From assembly GCA_045105235.1 (NCBI GenBank), contig JBGCDH010000059.1:62001-126000 (forward strand): a stretch of 64,000 nt of DNA, written 5' to 3'. The stretch is from GCA-2684655 sp045105235 (GTDB lineage Bacteria > Planctomycetota > UBA1135 > UBA2386). A program made the translations under genes and the position numbers. Shown in pieces: positions 26,738-36,065 of the stretch. The notes beneath the pieces are model-generated. The model was not told where the DNA came from and did not search any database. It was given only the letters and a program-made list of their open reading frames with translations. Position 1 is the first letter of the stretch, and the number at the start of each line of letters is the position of its first letter.

Positions 26738-29524
26738 ATGCGCTCTGCTGACTTGCTTCGCCGCACGCTCCTCCTCACGACGTTTTTGCTTTGCACCGGC
26801 TGGCCCGCCGGGTTCCTGCGGGCGCAGCAAGCCGGCACGCAAGCCGGCGCTGCGGAAGCGTTCGAAATGCTGCCGGGGACGACCTACGACCCGGCCATTC
26901 CAAAACTCGACGCCGTTATCGGTCACGCTCCCGGCGAGCGCATTTCTTCGCACAGCGAGGTCGAACGCTACCTGCAGGCACTGGCGACCGCCGCTCCGGA
27001 CCGCGTGCGGCTGGTCGAGTTTGGCGAAAGCTGGCAAGGCCGCAAGCTCTACTACGTCGTTGTCGCACGCCCCGACAATCTCCGCCGCATCGACTCCATC
27101 CAGCGCGACATGCAGCAGCTGGCCGACCCCCGCAAGCTGGACGAAGCAGCGGCCGACGCCTTGCTCAAGGACCTGCCCGCCGTGGGCTGGCTAGCCAACT
27201 GCGTGCACGGCGACGAGCCATCCGGCACAGACGCCGCGCTGTTTGTGCTCTACCACCTGCTGGCGGCGCAAGGTGACGCGATCGTCGACAAGGTGCTCGA
27301 CGAGTGCGTCGTACTGATTGACCCTCTGCAAAACCCCGATGGCCGCGATCGCTTTGTATTTTACACGCGCGGCGCACGCGGTCGCTGGCCCGACGCCGAA
27401 CCAACCGCCGCCGAGCACAGCCAGCCTTGGCCAAGTGGCCGCACCAACCACGCGATGTTCGACATGAACCGCGACTGGTTCGCGATTTCACAGCCGGAGT
27501 CCGAAGCCCGCATCCGTGCGTTCTTGGAGTGGTATCCGCTCGTCTACGTCGACCTTCACGAAATGGGCGGCAACTCGTCCTACTACTTCCCGCCGCCGGC
27601 GCAGCCGATTCACGAAGAAATCACCCCAACACAGCGCTCGTGGCTGCAGCGCTACGGCAAAAACAACGCGCGATGGTTTGACCGCTTCGGCTTCGACTAC
27701 TTCACGCGCGAAGCCTACGACTCGTTTTACCCCGGCTACGGCGAGAGCTGGCCGACGTTTCAAGGCAGCGTCGGCATGACCTTTGAAATGGCGAGTGCGC
27801 GCGGACTGATGTATCGCCGCCGCGACGAGATGCTGCTGCGCTACCGCGACGGCGTGCAGCGACATTTCGTGGCATCGATGGCGACACTGGAAACACTCGC
27901 CAACAACCGCCTCGAAGCGCAGCGCTCGTTTCTGCAGCATCGCCGGGCAGGCGTCGCCCGCGGCCAGTCCGGCGACACACGTGCCTACGTGTTCCCGCCA
28001 AGCGGCGACCGCACGCGGCTGGCGCGGCTGGCCAACCTGCTGATGCAGCAGGGTGTCGAAGTCCACGAGGCCACCGCGGAGCTCCGCGCGAGCGTCCGCG
28101 CGCTAGGCGACAAGCAGGCCAGCGCGGCCGAACGCGCCTTCCCGACGGGCTCCCTGATCGTCTCGATGGCGCAGCCCGCAAGCACGCTCGCCACCGTGCT
28201 GCTGCAGCCGCACTTCGACATGCAAAAGGAGTTTCTCGACGAACAGAAACGACGCGAGCGCCGACGGCGCGGCACCGAGTTCTACGATTTGACGGCCTGG
28301 TCGCTGCCGCTGCTCTTCGACGTCGAGTGCTTCGAGGCAACCGCCCCGCCGACCGGACAGCTACGCCTGCTCGCAGCCGGGCAAGCGACATCGGGCGCAC
28401 CGCCCCTGCGCGAAAAGGCACCCGACGTCGCCTACGTGGTCGCATGGGACGGCAACGGCGCCGCCGCGCTCCTGGCCGAGCTGCTCCGCATGGGCGTGCG
28501 TGCGCGCTGCCTCGACGAGCCGTTTGCCATGGGCGAGCGCACGTTCCCCGCCGGCTCGTTTGTCGTTCGCGTCCACAACCAGCCGGACGAACTCAACCGC
28601 GCGGAGCTGCACCAACGGATGACGGCACTCGCGAAGACCCACGGCGTCACGCCCTTCTGCGCCGATTCGTCATGGGTCGACGACGGCCCCAACTTTGGCA
28701 GCAACACCGGCCAAACGCTCAAGGCGCCGCGCATCGCCATGGCCTGGGATCGTCCCGTCAACACCTACTCCGCCGGCTGGCTGCGCTACCTGCTCGAACA
28801 GCGCTACGGCTTGCCGGTGACGCCGATCCGGACCCGCGAGATCGGCCGCGCCGACCTGGATCGCTTCACGGTGCTGATTCTCCCCGAAGGCTACGGCTAC
28901 CAGAGCGTTCTCGGCAGCCGCGGCAGCAAAGCGGTCACTGGGTTTGTCGAACGCGGCGGCGTGCTGATTACGCTCGGCTCCGCAACGCGCTGGCTGACCA
29001 GCAAGGACGTCGGACTGCTCGCCACCAAGGCCGAGGACCGCGACTCCGCAAAGCGCAAGCCAACCGCGCAAGCGAACGACGAAAAGGCCAGCGCCGGCGA
29101 GTCCAAAGACGAGGGGGACGAAAAGCCGTTCGACTACGAGCGCGCCGTGCAGCCCGACAAAGAGTCGCCGCCATCTACGCCAGGCGCGATCCTGTCCGTC
29201 TACGTCGATCGCGAGCACTGGCTCGGGTTTGGCTATCCCAAAGGCAAAGCCAACGTCGTGCACGACAGCGCCAACATCATGACGCCCGTCAAGCTCGATC
29301 GCGGCACCAACGTCGCCGTCTATGCGATCCGCTCCGAACTCGTCCAGGCCGGCTTCGTGTGGGAGGCGAGCCTGGCGCAGCTGCCGCGCAAGGCCTACCT
29401 GATGCACCAGCCGAAAGGCCGCGGGCACGTGGTCGCATTCGCCGAAGACCCGAACGTGCGCGCCTTCGCCGATGGCCTCAACCTGTTCTTGCTGAACGCC
29501 GTGCTGCTAACCGCCGGCCGGTAG
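26738..29524 (+). CDS. Secreted M14-family zinc carboxypeptidase
   Basis: A 928-residue exported metallopeptidase with a signal peptide to about residue 30. Zinc ligands are His157 and Glu160 (HGDEPSG) and His274 (VDLHEMGG). The catalytic Glu is Glu350 in MTFEMASARG. The substrate-binding region NPDGRDRF and NRDWF is present. The catalytic domain fills the first 400 residues. The second half has beta-sandwich and class-I-glutamine-amidotransferase-like stretches (RFTVLILPEGYGYQ, FVERGGVLITLGS), as in large M14 proteins of this type, broken by a lysine- and glutamate-rich insertion near residue 780. It probably degrades peptides outside the cytoplasm. Confidence 0.88.
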   Translation: MRSADLLRRTLLLTTFLLCTGWPAGFLRAQQAGTQAGAAEAFEMLPGTTYDPAIPKLDAVIGHAPGERISSHSEVERYLQALATAAPDRVRLVEFGESWQGRKLYYVVVARPDNLRRIDSIQRDMQQLADPRKLDEAAADALLKDLPAVGWLANCVHGDEPSGTDAALFVLYHLLAAQGDAIVDKVLDECVVLIDPLQNPDGRDRFVFYTRGARGRWPDAEPTAAEHSQPWPSGRTNHAMFDMNRDWFAISQPESEARIRAFLEWYPLVYVDLHEMGGNSSYYFPPPAQPIHEEITPTQRSWLQRYGKNNARWFDRFGFDYFTREAYDSFYPGYGESWPTFQGSVGMTFEMASARGLMYRRRDEMLLRYRDGVQRHFVASMATLETLANNRLEAQRSFLQHRRAGVARGQSGDTRAYVFPPSGDRTRLARLANLLMQQGVEVHEATAELRASVRALGDKQASAAERAFPTGSLIVSMAQPASTLATVLLQPHFDMQKEFLDEQKRRERRRRGTEFYDLTAWSLPLLFDVECFEATAPPTGQLRLLAAGQATSGAPPLREKAPDVAYVVAWDGNGAAALLAELLRMGVRARCLDEPFAMGERTFPAGSFVVRVHNQPDELNRAELHQRMTALAKTHGVTPFCADSSWVDDGPNFGSNTGQTLKAPRIAMAWDRPVNTYSAGWLRYLLEQRYGLPVTPIRTREIGRADLDRFTVLILPEGYGYQSVLGSRGSKAVTGFVERGGVLITLGSATRWLTSKDVGLLATKAEDRDSAKRKPTAQANDEKASAGESKDEGDEKPFDYERAVQPDKESPPSTPGAILSVYVDREHWLGFGYPKGKANVVHDSANIMTPVKLDRGTNVAVYAIRSELVQAGFVWEASLAQLPRKAYLMHQPKGRGHVVAFAEDPNVRAFADGLNLFLLNAVLLTAGR

Positions 29525-29605
29525 GAGCAGCCGCGCCGCGCTGCTGGGTCGCTCTGCAGCGCGGTTCTACTGGGTCGCTCTGCTCGCCCTTCCCACAAGG
29601 CCTTG

Positions 29606-30367
29606 CTAGAGGGTCATACGACGGTCCAAGTGCGTGTAGCCGCCATCGACCACGAGAACCTGGCCGGTCGTGTGCGAAGACCGCGGCGATAGCAAGAACA
29701 CAACGCTGTCGGCGATCTCTTGCACCGTCGTAAACCGACGTCCAAGCGGCACCGAGCCTTCGATGCGGGCCCGCTCCGCGCTGGCGTCGCCTCGCGCAGC
29801 GAGCCACGCTTCGTAGAGCGGCGTCCAGACTTCGGCGGGCGCTACGGCGTTGACGCGCACGCCATGCTCAGCCAGATCTACCGCCCACTCCCGCGTCAAA
29901 GCCAGCAACGCCCCCTTTGCGGCGGCATAGCCGGACGTTGCACCTTGCCCGGTCATCGCCACCTTCGACGCGATGTTGACGATGGCCCCGCGAGCCGCGC
30001 AGAGATGGGCTCGAGCGGCAGCGGTCAGCGCATAGGCGTGCATGAGGTTCTTTTCGAGTGACGCCGCAAAGGCCGCGCGCCCTCCGTCGAGCCCAACCCC
30101 ATCGTTGCTACCGGCGTTGTGCACAAGCAGATCGAGCTGACCGAATCGCTCCACAGCGGTCGCGACGACTTGCTCGACGAAACCGGGCTCCATCAGCTCG
30201 CCCCGCACGAGCTCGACGCCGCTGTCTCGATCGAAGTCCTCGCAGCCCTGCCGATCGGCCACGACACACTGCGCCCCCTCGGCTCGTAAGGCCGCAACAA
30301 TCGCTCGGCCTATTCCAGAACTCCCGCCCGTCACGACGGCAACAAGGTCACGCAACCCGAGGTCCAT
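29606..30367 (-). CDS. Short-chain dehydrogenase/reductase
   Basis: A 253-residue NAD(P)-dependent oxidoreductase of the classical SDR family. The ATG at 30367 gives a normal N-terminus (MDLGLRDLVAVVTGG). An upstream in-frame start would add 22 unrelated residues. Motifs are TGGSSGIG for the cofactor, NAG in HNAGSND, Ser in IVNIASKV and YAAAK as the catalytic Tyr/Lys. The end, VLVVDGGYTHLDRRM, is typical. An Asp at the end of strand 2 (VVADRQG) suggests preference for NAD(H). The substrate is unknown. It is convergent with the M14 gene and divergent from the MOSC gene. Confidence 0.9.
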   Translation of the reverse strand: MDLGLRDLVAVVTGGSSGIGRAIVAALRAEGAQCVVADRQGCEDFDRDSGVELVRGELMEPGFVEQVVATAVERFGQLDLLVHNAGSNDGVGLDGGRAAFAASLEKNLMHAYALTAAARAHLCAARGAIVNIASKVAMTGQGATSGYAAAKGALLALTREWAVDLAEHGVRVNAVAPAEVWTPLYEAWLAARGDASAERARIEGSVPLGRRFTTVQEIADSVVFLLSPRSSHTTGQVLVVDGGYTHLDRRMTL

Positions 30368-30470
30368 CCGCGGATCGTTGCCGTTGCGATGCAGAATGCC
30401 AACGTGAAAGCACCGTCCGGCTCGCCAGAACATCAGCGACTCTCATTCCCGACTCGGCAACACTCACCCC

Positions 30471-30917
30471 ATGGCTACGCTGCTCGCAATCTACCTACGC
30501 CCCGGCGCCCGCATTCCGACACGCTCCGTAGGCGAAGCCGAGGCCGTCGCCGATACCGGCCTCCGCGGCGATCACGCCGTCGGCGGCAAGCGCCAGGTAA
30601 CGCTGCTGTCGCAAGAATCCTGGCGCGAAGCATGCGCCGAATTTGGCCAAGACGTCGATCCAGCGACCCGCCGCGCCAACCTGTTCTTCGAGGGCGTCGA
30701 CTTGCGCCAGAGCATCGGCCGCACGCTCGAGATCGGCGGCGAAGACGGCGTTCTGGTCGACATTGTCGGCGAAACGCATCCCTGCGAGCTGCTCGACGAT
30801 GCTGGTCGCGTTGGGCTCTACAAGACGCTCAAGCCCAACCGCCGCGCAGGCGTTTTCGGAACGATTCAGCGCGGCGGCACACTCCGTGTCGGCGACACGG
30901 CCCGACTCACGCCATAG
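30471..30917 (+). CDS. MOSC-domain protein
   Basis: A 148-residue single-domain MOSC protein. The opening GARIPTRSVGEAEAVADTGLRGDHAVGGKRQVTLLS has the conserved G-L-x-G-D-x-H pattern, and the domain includes RANLFFEGVDLRQSIGRTLEIGG and HPCELLDDAG with the cysteine (Cys in THPCELL) that binds molybdenum or sulfur in related enzymes. MOSC proteins act in molybdenum cofactor sulfuration or as amidoxime-type reductases. It may serve the window's molybdoenzyme or an unrelated Mo enzyme; it is far from that operon. Confidence 0.85.
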   Translation: MATLLAIYLRPGARIPTRSVGEAEAVADTGLRGDHAVGGKRQVTLLSQESWREACAEFGQDVDPATRRANLFFEGVDLRQSIGRTLEIGGEDGVLVDIVGETHPCELLDDAGRVGLYKTLKPNRRAGVFGTIQRGGTLRVGDTARLTP

Positions 30918-30969
30918 CGAGCCGTCTGCCGCTGGGCGCAGCCGCAGCGTTCTGCTTCGATGGCGACTC

Positions 30970-33368
30970 ATGCGCAATCGCACCGCTGTTCGCCTCTGCT
31001 CCCTCGCGCCGCTGAGCGCCCTGGCCTGCTCGTAGCGGCCCCGGCGCAATCCGTGCGTGCCGATGCCACGTGGCACTGGCTCGGACCTCTGCGCGCCGGC
31101 CCCTCGTTGGCCGCCGTGCGTGCGCAGCACCCGGTCGAGCGAGCCGCACGCCGCGGCAGCAAGGTGGCCCTCGACCGGCCGGTCCGCGATGGCCGCAACG
31201 AGCGCCGCTGGCTTGCAGCCAAAATCGCTACCGACGCCATCGATCTGCGGGCGACCTCAGCCGACCGACAAGGCATCGAACAAGACGCGGCAACGTGCTT
31301 CTTTCACGCTCAACTCGATGCCGGCAACAGCGGCGATGCGATCTACCTCGTGCAGCATGACGGCGCCATGCGGCTCTGGTGCAACGGCGAGCGGGTCTAC
31401 GAAAGCACCACGCCATGCGCCGACGACAGCCCACCGGTCGCCATCGCGCTGCGCCTCGAGAAAGGCGAAAACCACCTACTCGTCAAGTGCACGCAGCAGC
31501 AAGGCCCATGGCGCATCCGCTGCGCAGAAGCACCGCGCGTCGACCAGGCCAAGATCAACGACGCGATCGACGGCGGCGTCGCCTACCTGCAGAGCAAACA
31601 GTACCTCGACGGATCGTGGGGCTACCGAAGGCACCATAACGAAGAGCCCGGACACACTGCCTTTACGCTCTACACGCTGCTGCGCTGCGGCCTGCCCAAG
31701 GACGACCCGACGATTCAACGCGGCATGGCGTTTCTGGCGCAGCATCGATCCGACGTCAACTATGCGCTCTGTGCGCACATCCTGGCGCTCGCCGAGCTCG
31801 GCAAGCAACGGCGGCCGGAGATCGAAGAGCTCGTGCAGGCCGTGCTCGAGCTCATCGCGCCGCAGGGCCTGGTTCGCTACTCGATCGACGGCATGAACCA
31901 CCACATGGCGCCCGATCTTTCCAATTCGATCTTTACGGCACTCGCGCTGCGCGCCGCTGCGGACATCGGTGTGAAGGTGCCGCGCGACATCTGGCCGCAG
32001 CTTGCCGAAGGCGCGCTGTATGCGCTGGCGCCGCTCGAAGCCGGCTTGCGGACCGGCAAGGCGAAGCCGCCACCCCGGGGCTTCGGCTACACGCCGGGAG
32101 CGCCACCCTATGGCTCGATGACCGTGGCAGGGCTCGGCGTGCTGTCGATCGCGAAACAACAGACCGGCAAACGCATGCCGCGCGAGCTACGGCAGGAGAT
32201 CGAACGCGGCTACGCAGGCGGCATGGCCTGGCTCGATGCGCACATGGCCATCGAGTCCAATCCGCAGCGCGACCGTTCGGCACCACAGCATCTCTACTAC
32301 TGGCTGTGGGGCATCGAGCGCCTCGGCAGCCTCGACGAGCAGCCGGTGCTCGGCCGACGCGACTGGTATGCAGACGGTGCCCGCTACCTGGTAGGCGCCC
32401 AAAAGGCGACGGGCGAGTGGGCCGCAAGTCCATCGGTTCGCACGCACCTGGCGCTCTTGTTTCTCAAGCGCGCGACGACAACCGGGCCAATCACTGGACG
32501 ACAGCCTCGCAGCGAAGGGGCTCCGTTTCAAACCACGGACAAAAGCGCAAACCTGTTCTTGCATGCTGCCGGCGGCAAAGCTGCGACGATTTGGCTCGAC
32601 CACATCAGCAAAGATGCCTTTGAGCAGCTCGGCATCGGCGAAGCGAACGCGCGCGTCCCGAACGCGCAACAGGCAACGCTTCGGCTGCGGCGCGCGCAGT
32701 GGTTTTGTGAAGGACCGGGGTTTGACCCGGAGGTGCCGTTTGCGACCCGCGAGCTCGATCCATCCAAGCCCACCGCGATCGCCGACATCACCGCGCGCAT
32801 CGCCCCCAACCGCAACGGAGCATGGCGCGTTCGACTGCACCTTGACGGGCTCGGCGCGAACGGCGAAGAGTTCCCAATCAAGTCTCCCGAACTCACCGTC
32901 GTCGTCGACGAGTGGTTCGCCGCGGACAGCCTGGAGTACGCAGGCGATCGCAGCCGGTATTTGATCGCCGCCCACAACCCCGAAGGCAAAGCCTCGTCCG
33001 TGACCGGCGAGCACACCCCCGATCGCTGCTTCGATGGCCAACCACAGCGCGGCTGGCTCTGTAGCCGCACGGACAAGACGCCGTGGATCGACGTCAACCT
33101 CGGGCAGAAGTGCACCGCAACAGAGATCGTGCTCACGCCCAGCGAGCCGCGCCGCGACGGCCACACAGCAGCGCGTCCCGCCACCGGCGAGATCGTCATC
33201 GGCGACCAGATCCTGCCTTTCCGCATCGACGCGGACCCGATGCGCAAGACAGTCGTAGCGCTGCCCAAGAAGACGCGCCTGTCGCGCTTTCAGGTCCGGA
33301 TCCGCGACGTCCAGAACGGCGAAATCGGCAACGCAATCGTCGGCTTCAGCATGATCGAAGCGCGCTAG
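30970..33368 (+). CDS. Exported terpene-cyclase-fold (prenyltransferase/squalene-oxidase repeat) protein, with a frameshift in its signal peptide
   Basis: The mature protein reads in the frame from about 31023: SVRADATWHWLGPL, then alpha-alpha-barrel repeats (VAYLQSKQYLDGSWGY, MAFLAQHRSDVNYALCAHI) and a C-terminal beta domain (KTPWIDVNLGQKCTATEIVL) like discoidin domains. An ATG at 30960 in this frame gives an unlikely leader. An ATG at 30970 in the +1 frame reads MRNRTAVRLCSLAPLSA and meets a stop at 31033. Adding one G in the GG at 31023-31024 joins them as LGLLVAAPAQ, a perfect Sec signal. The native gene therefore probably starts at 30970 and carries a 1-base deletion here, real or a sequencing error. 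No DxDD cyclase motif is seen. Confidence 0.75.
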
Positions 33369-33389
33369 ATTTCTGACCGCAGAATGCTC

Positions 33390-33411
33390 CAGATATCAGA
33401 TGCACTACACT
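33390..33411. repeat. 22-bp dispersed repeat, copy 1 (inverted relative to copy 2)
   Basis: The reverse complement of this stretch is CTAGTGT, one variable base, then GTGCATCTGATATC. It matches 62574-62595 at 21 of 22 positions. It lies between the convergent stops at 33368 and 33410 and overlaps the last bases of the GH20 gene. Confidence 0.85.
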
Positions 33412-35845
33412 AGCGTCCCTCTGTCGGTTCGACCTCACCCGGCAGCAGCTCGAGCCATTCGCTGATGTCGCGCGGCCGCTTGGTTCCTGGCCGATCCAGC
33501 GTCACGACGAGCACCGGCCGCGGCAGCCCCGTGCGATGGTCCACCCGCAGCTGGTAGCGCGTGCCTTTCGCAAGCGTCACGGATTGCACCAAGCGCTCTT
33601 CGGTGTTCGGAGTGTTGGCGATCAGCTTCTCGTCGGCGCCAAAGGCACCGTCACCGTTGAGGTCGAGCCACAGCGAAGCATGACCAGACTGGCTCTTCAG
33701 CCCGATCTCAAACACACCGTCGCGCGGCGCCAGAAACGACGCCTCAAGCCGCTGCAGCTTGAGGCTCGTGTGCCGCAGAGGACCGCGCAGCATCGGCAGG
33801 CGATAGCGCAGCGCCGCCGCGGCCTCGCCTTGCTTGGCGACCAGGGCATCGATGTCGGGCACATGCCCCTTCGGCAGCAAGGCCAGGTCCGCTGCCGGCG
33901 GCATGTCGTATTCCGTGACCTCGACCCGCATGGGCCAATCAATGCATCTGAGCCAGCTTTCGGCGCCAATCTGCCTACCGTCCGCCGAGAACAACGCAGC
34001 GCGCACGGCCGCACCATCGGCAAGCAAGGGAACGCGGCCGCCGGACGCACACGCGCGACCATCGATCGGAGCGGCCGGAACCGGCCAATCGATCCAGCTC
34101 CAGCTGCCGCGAAACGCCTCCATCTGGTAGCGCACGACGCCATCCGCCATCGTGCGATTGCGCATCGATACGCTGGCTCTCTTGCCTCGATAGAACGTCG
34201 CCACATCCTGCAGCTGACGCGCACTCTCATCGCTTCGCATCGAAAGCGGCAGTAGCTCCACCGGCTGCACGAGGCCCCACATGCGCGCATCTACCGCATC
34301 GATACGCGCCAGCAGATCGGCGCTGCTTTCGTCCGTCGGCCCCGACCACAGGCGGTCGGCGACAACCGGCAAACGTCGCCGCAGCGAGCGGAGCACCGAC
34401 GACTCACGCTGCTCCCAGACCGACACTTGACCACCGAGGATGCCGGCGCGCTGGGCCTCGGGCACCTCCCAACGATGATCGCCGAGCACATCATCGCCGG
34501 GGCCTCGATCTTCGTAGACCGGCCGCCCCGGCTCCCAGTGCTGAAACAGGTCCTTGTGCCAGTTTGCCAGTTCGAGCGGCGACCAGTTGCGACCGCTGGT
34601 GCTTCCAGGATGAATGCGGCTGCCCCCACCGACGATGTAGAGCGGCCGCCAGCTTGCGTTGATCAGCTCGTAGCCGGCGTCGAGCAGGTTCCAAGGCGGG
34701 TTGTAGGACGACTCCCACGCGGCCACCAGGATGCGGTCCTCGCCCTGCGCCGGCAGCGCTTCGGTCGGGCGCCCGTGAAAACCCTCCCAGACAATCAGTC
34801 GCTTGCCGCGGCTGCGCACATGCTTGTTGACCCTGGCCAGAAACGGCACCAACGCGCTGCCCGCCCCCGATTCGTCGCCGCCGATGTGGAAGTACGGCGA
34901 GCTCGCGAACACGTCGATCACATCATCGAGCAGCACGCGCAGCGCCGGCCAGCAACCCTCGCCAGCGACATCTCGGTCGCTCTCAACGCCATCCAGGTAC
35001 TTCGACTCACGCAGGCGCGCGGAGTGCCCCGGCAGATCGATCTCGGGGATGACGGTGACGCCGCGCGCATCCGCGTAGCGCACAAACTCCAGCAGGCGCT
35101 CGCGGCTGTAGCTGTGGTTGTGGCTGTGGTTGTGGCTGTGGCTGTGGCTGTGGCTGTGGCTGTGGCTGTGGCTGTGGCTGTTCTGGAGCTGGCTGGTGAC
35201 CGGCGCAAACGGGTAGGTGAAATGTTGATCGTCGGTCAGGTGCAGCTGCAGAAACCGGATGCGGTAGAGCCGGCAAGCTCGCACAACACCACGCAAAACA
35301 TCGAGCGAATGTGGACGGCGGGCCACGTCGATCATCACCGAGCGATAGGGCGCGACCGGCTCGTTCGCGACCGCCTGCGGCCGAACGCACATCGCACCGT
35401 CCGCGCCGCGACCATCCAAAGGCTCAACGCACTGCAGCAGCGATGACGTTGCCCAGCTGACTCCGACGGCAGATCCAGCGGTTGCGACAATGCGCTGCGG
35501 CCCGACCTCTAGCTCGAACGCCTCGCTCGCAAGACCTGCCGCATCGCGAGCCTTTGACCGAGCCGCATCGATGCGCAGCACGATGGCGGGCTGATCGGCC
35601 GGGGCTGCGTCGGCCACCGTCGCCGTGATCCCCGCGAGAATCTCAAGCTCCTCGCGCAGCACCTGCGCGTGCTCGGCGAGTTCTCTCGGAGCCACGAGGT
35701 AGACGCCGTCGCGAAGCTCGAACGCCCCAGATGCTCTGGCTGGCACCGTCGCCGGCTGACCCTGCCCAAGGGCAGCGCCTCCAGAGGCAAGGCCCCCAAG
35801 CGCAACGCCATAGAAAACGAAGATCGCCAGCGCGGCTCGGAACAT
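33410..35845 (-). CDS. Secreted GH20 beta-N-acetylhexosaminidase-like enzyme
   Basis: An 811-residue exported glycoside hydrolase. The ATG at 35845 begins the signal peptide (MFRAALAIFVFYGVALG). An N-terminal GH20b-type domain is followed by the catalytic barrel with YRSVMIDVARRPHS, FLQLHLTDDQHFTYPF and VIPEIDLPGHS. The catalytic Asp-Glu pair is Asp324-Glu325 (FHIGGDESG). Members cleave terminal N-acetylhexosamines from chitin, mucin or peptidoglycan sugars. A run of His-Ser/His-Asn dipeptides (about residues 221-246) is inserted between the second and third barrel strands, where family members have a loop. The C-terminal 250 residues hold a PA14/discoidin-like beta domain (FEIGLKSQSGHASLWLDLNGDG). 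Confidence 0.88.
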   Translation of the reverse strand: MFRAALAIFVFYGVALGGLASGGAALGQGQPATVPARASGAFELRDGVYLVAPRELAEHAQVLREELEILAGITATVADAAPADQPAIVLRIDAARSKARDAAGLASEAFELEVGPQRIVATAGSAVGVSWATSSLLQCVEPLDGRGADGAMCVRPQAVANEPVAPYRSVMIDVARRPHSLDVLRGVVRACRLYRIRFLQLHLTDDQHFTYPFAPVTSQLQNSHSHSHSHSHSHSHSHNHSHNHSYSRERLLEFVRYADARGVTVIPEIDLPGHSARLRESKYLDGVESDRDVAGEGCWPALRVLLDDVIDVFASSPYFHIGGDESGAGSALVPFLARVNKHVRSRGKRLIVWEGFHGRPTEALPAQGEDRILVAAWESSYNPPWNLLDAGYELINASWRPLYIVGGGSRIHPGSTSGRNWSPLELANWHKDLFQHWEPGRPVYEDRGPGDDVLGDHRWEVPEAQRAGILGGQVSVWEQRESSVLRSLRRRLPVVADRLWSGPTDESSADLLARIDAVDARMWGLVQPVELLPLSMRSDESARQLQDVATFYRGKRASVSMRNRTMADGVVRYQMEAFRGSWSWIDWPVPAAPIDGRACASGGRVPLLADGAAVRAALFSADGRQIGAESWLRCIDWPMRVEVTEYDMPPAADLALLPKGHVPDIDALVAKQGEAAAALRYRLPMLRGPLRHTSLKLQRLEASFLAPRDGVFEIGLKSQSGHASLWLDLNGDGAFGADEKLIANTPNTEERLVQSVTLAKGTRYQLRVDHRTGLPRPVLVVTLDRPGTKRPRDISEWLELLPGEVEPTEGR
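35105..35182. repeat. Thirteen-unit hexanucleotide repeat coding for (His-Ser)n in the GH20 gene
   Basis: Thirteen consecutive 6-bp units, mostly GCTGTG with GTTGTG variants and imperfect units at each end. On the coding strand they give His-Ser and His-Asn dipeptides. Length change by whole units would keep the frame. Confidence 0.93.
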
Positions 35846-35942
35846 GACACCTAGCCGATCCGGAGGCCCTCGGAGGGTCAAGCGAGCGCAGCTTCGGGCC
35901 AAAATGACTGTGCCGCAACCGCCTACCGCGGCAAACGCATCG

Positions 35943-35988
35943 TGCAGCATATTGCAGCATCCGACCGAATCGGCCTGCGATATGCTGC
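35943..35988. promoter_or_regulatory. Candidate BoxR/BzdR-type operator and inverted repeat upstream of boxC
   Basis: TGCA-GCATAT-TGCA (35943-35956) fits the TGCA-N6-TGCA operator that I recall for the benzoyl-CoA-responsive repressors BoxR and BzdR of Azoarcus. It overlaps an inverted repeat GCAGCATAT (35944-35952) / ATATGCTGC (35980-35988). The site lies 110-120 bp before the boxC ATG in the divergent region with the GH20 gene. No boxR-like gene is in the window, so regulation is inference. Confidence 0.45.
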
Positions 35989-36065
35989 TTGGCACCTGGA
36001 GCGTATCGCCCGGCGATGATCGCACCCTGTTCCGACCGCTCCCGAGGCCCTTTGATCCTCTCGGC

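Noticed and set aside
29544..29583. 14-bp direct repeat CTGGGTCGCTCTGC after the M14 peptidase gene
   Set aside because: It occurs only twice, 26 bp apart, in the gap to the convergent SDR gene, with no structure or flanking duplication that would suggest a mobile element.
35105..35182. CRISPR-like or satellite array
   Set aside because: The units are 6 bp, coding, without spacers, so it is a simple sequence repeat in the GH20 gene.
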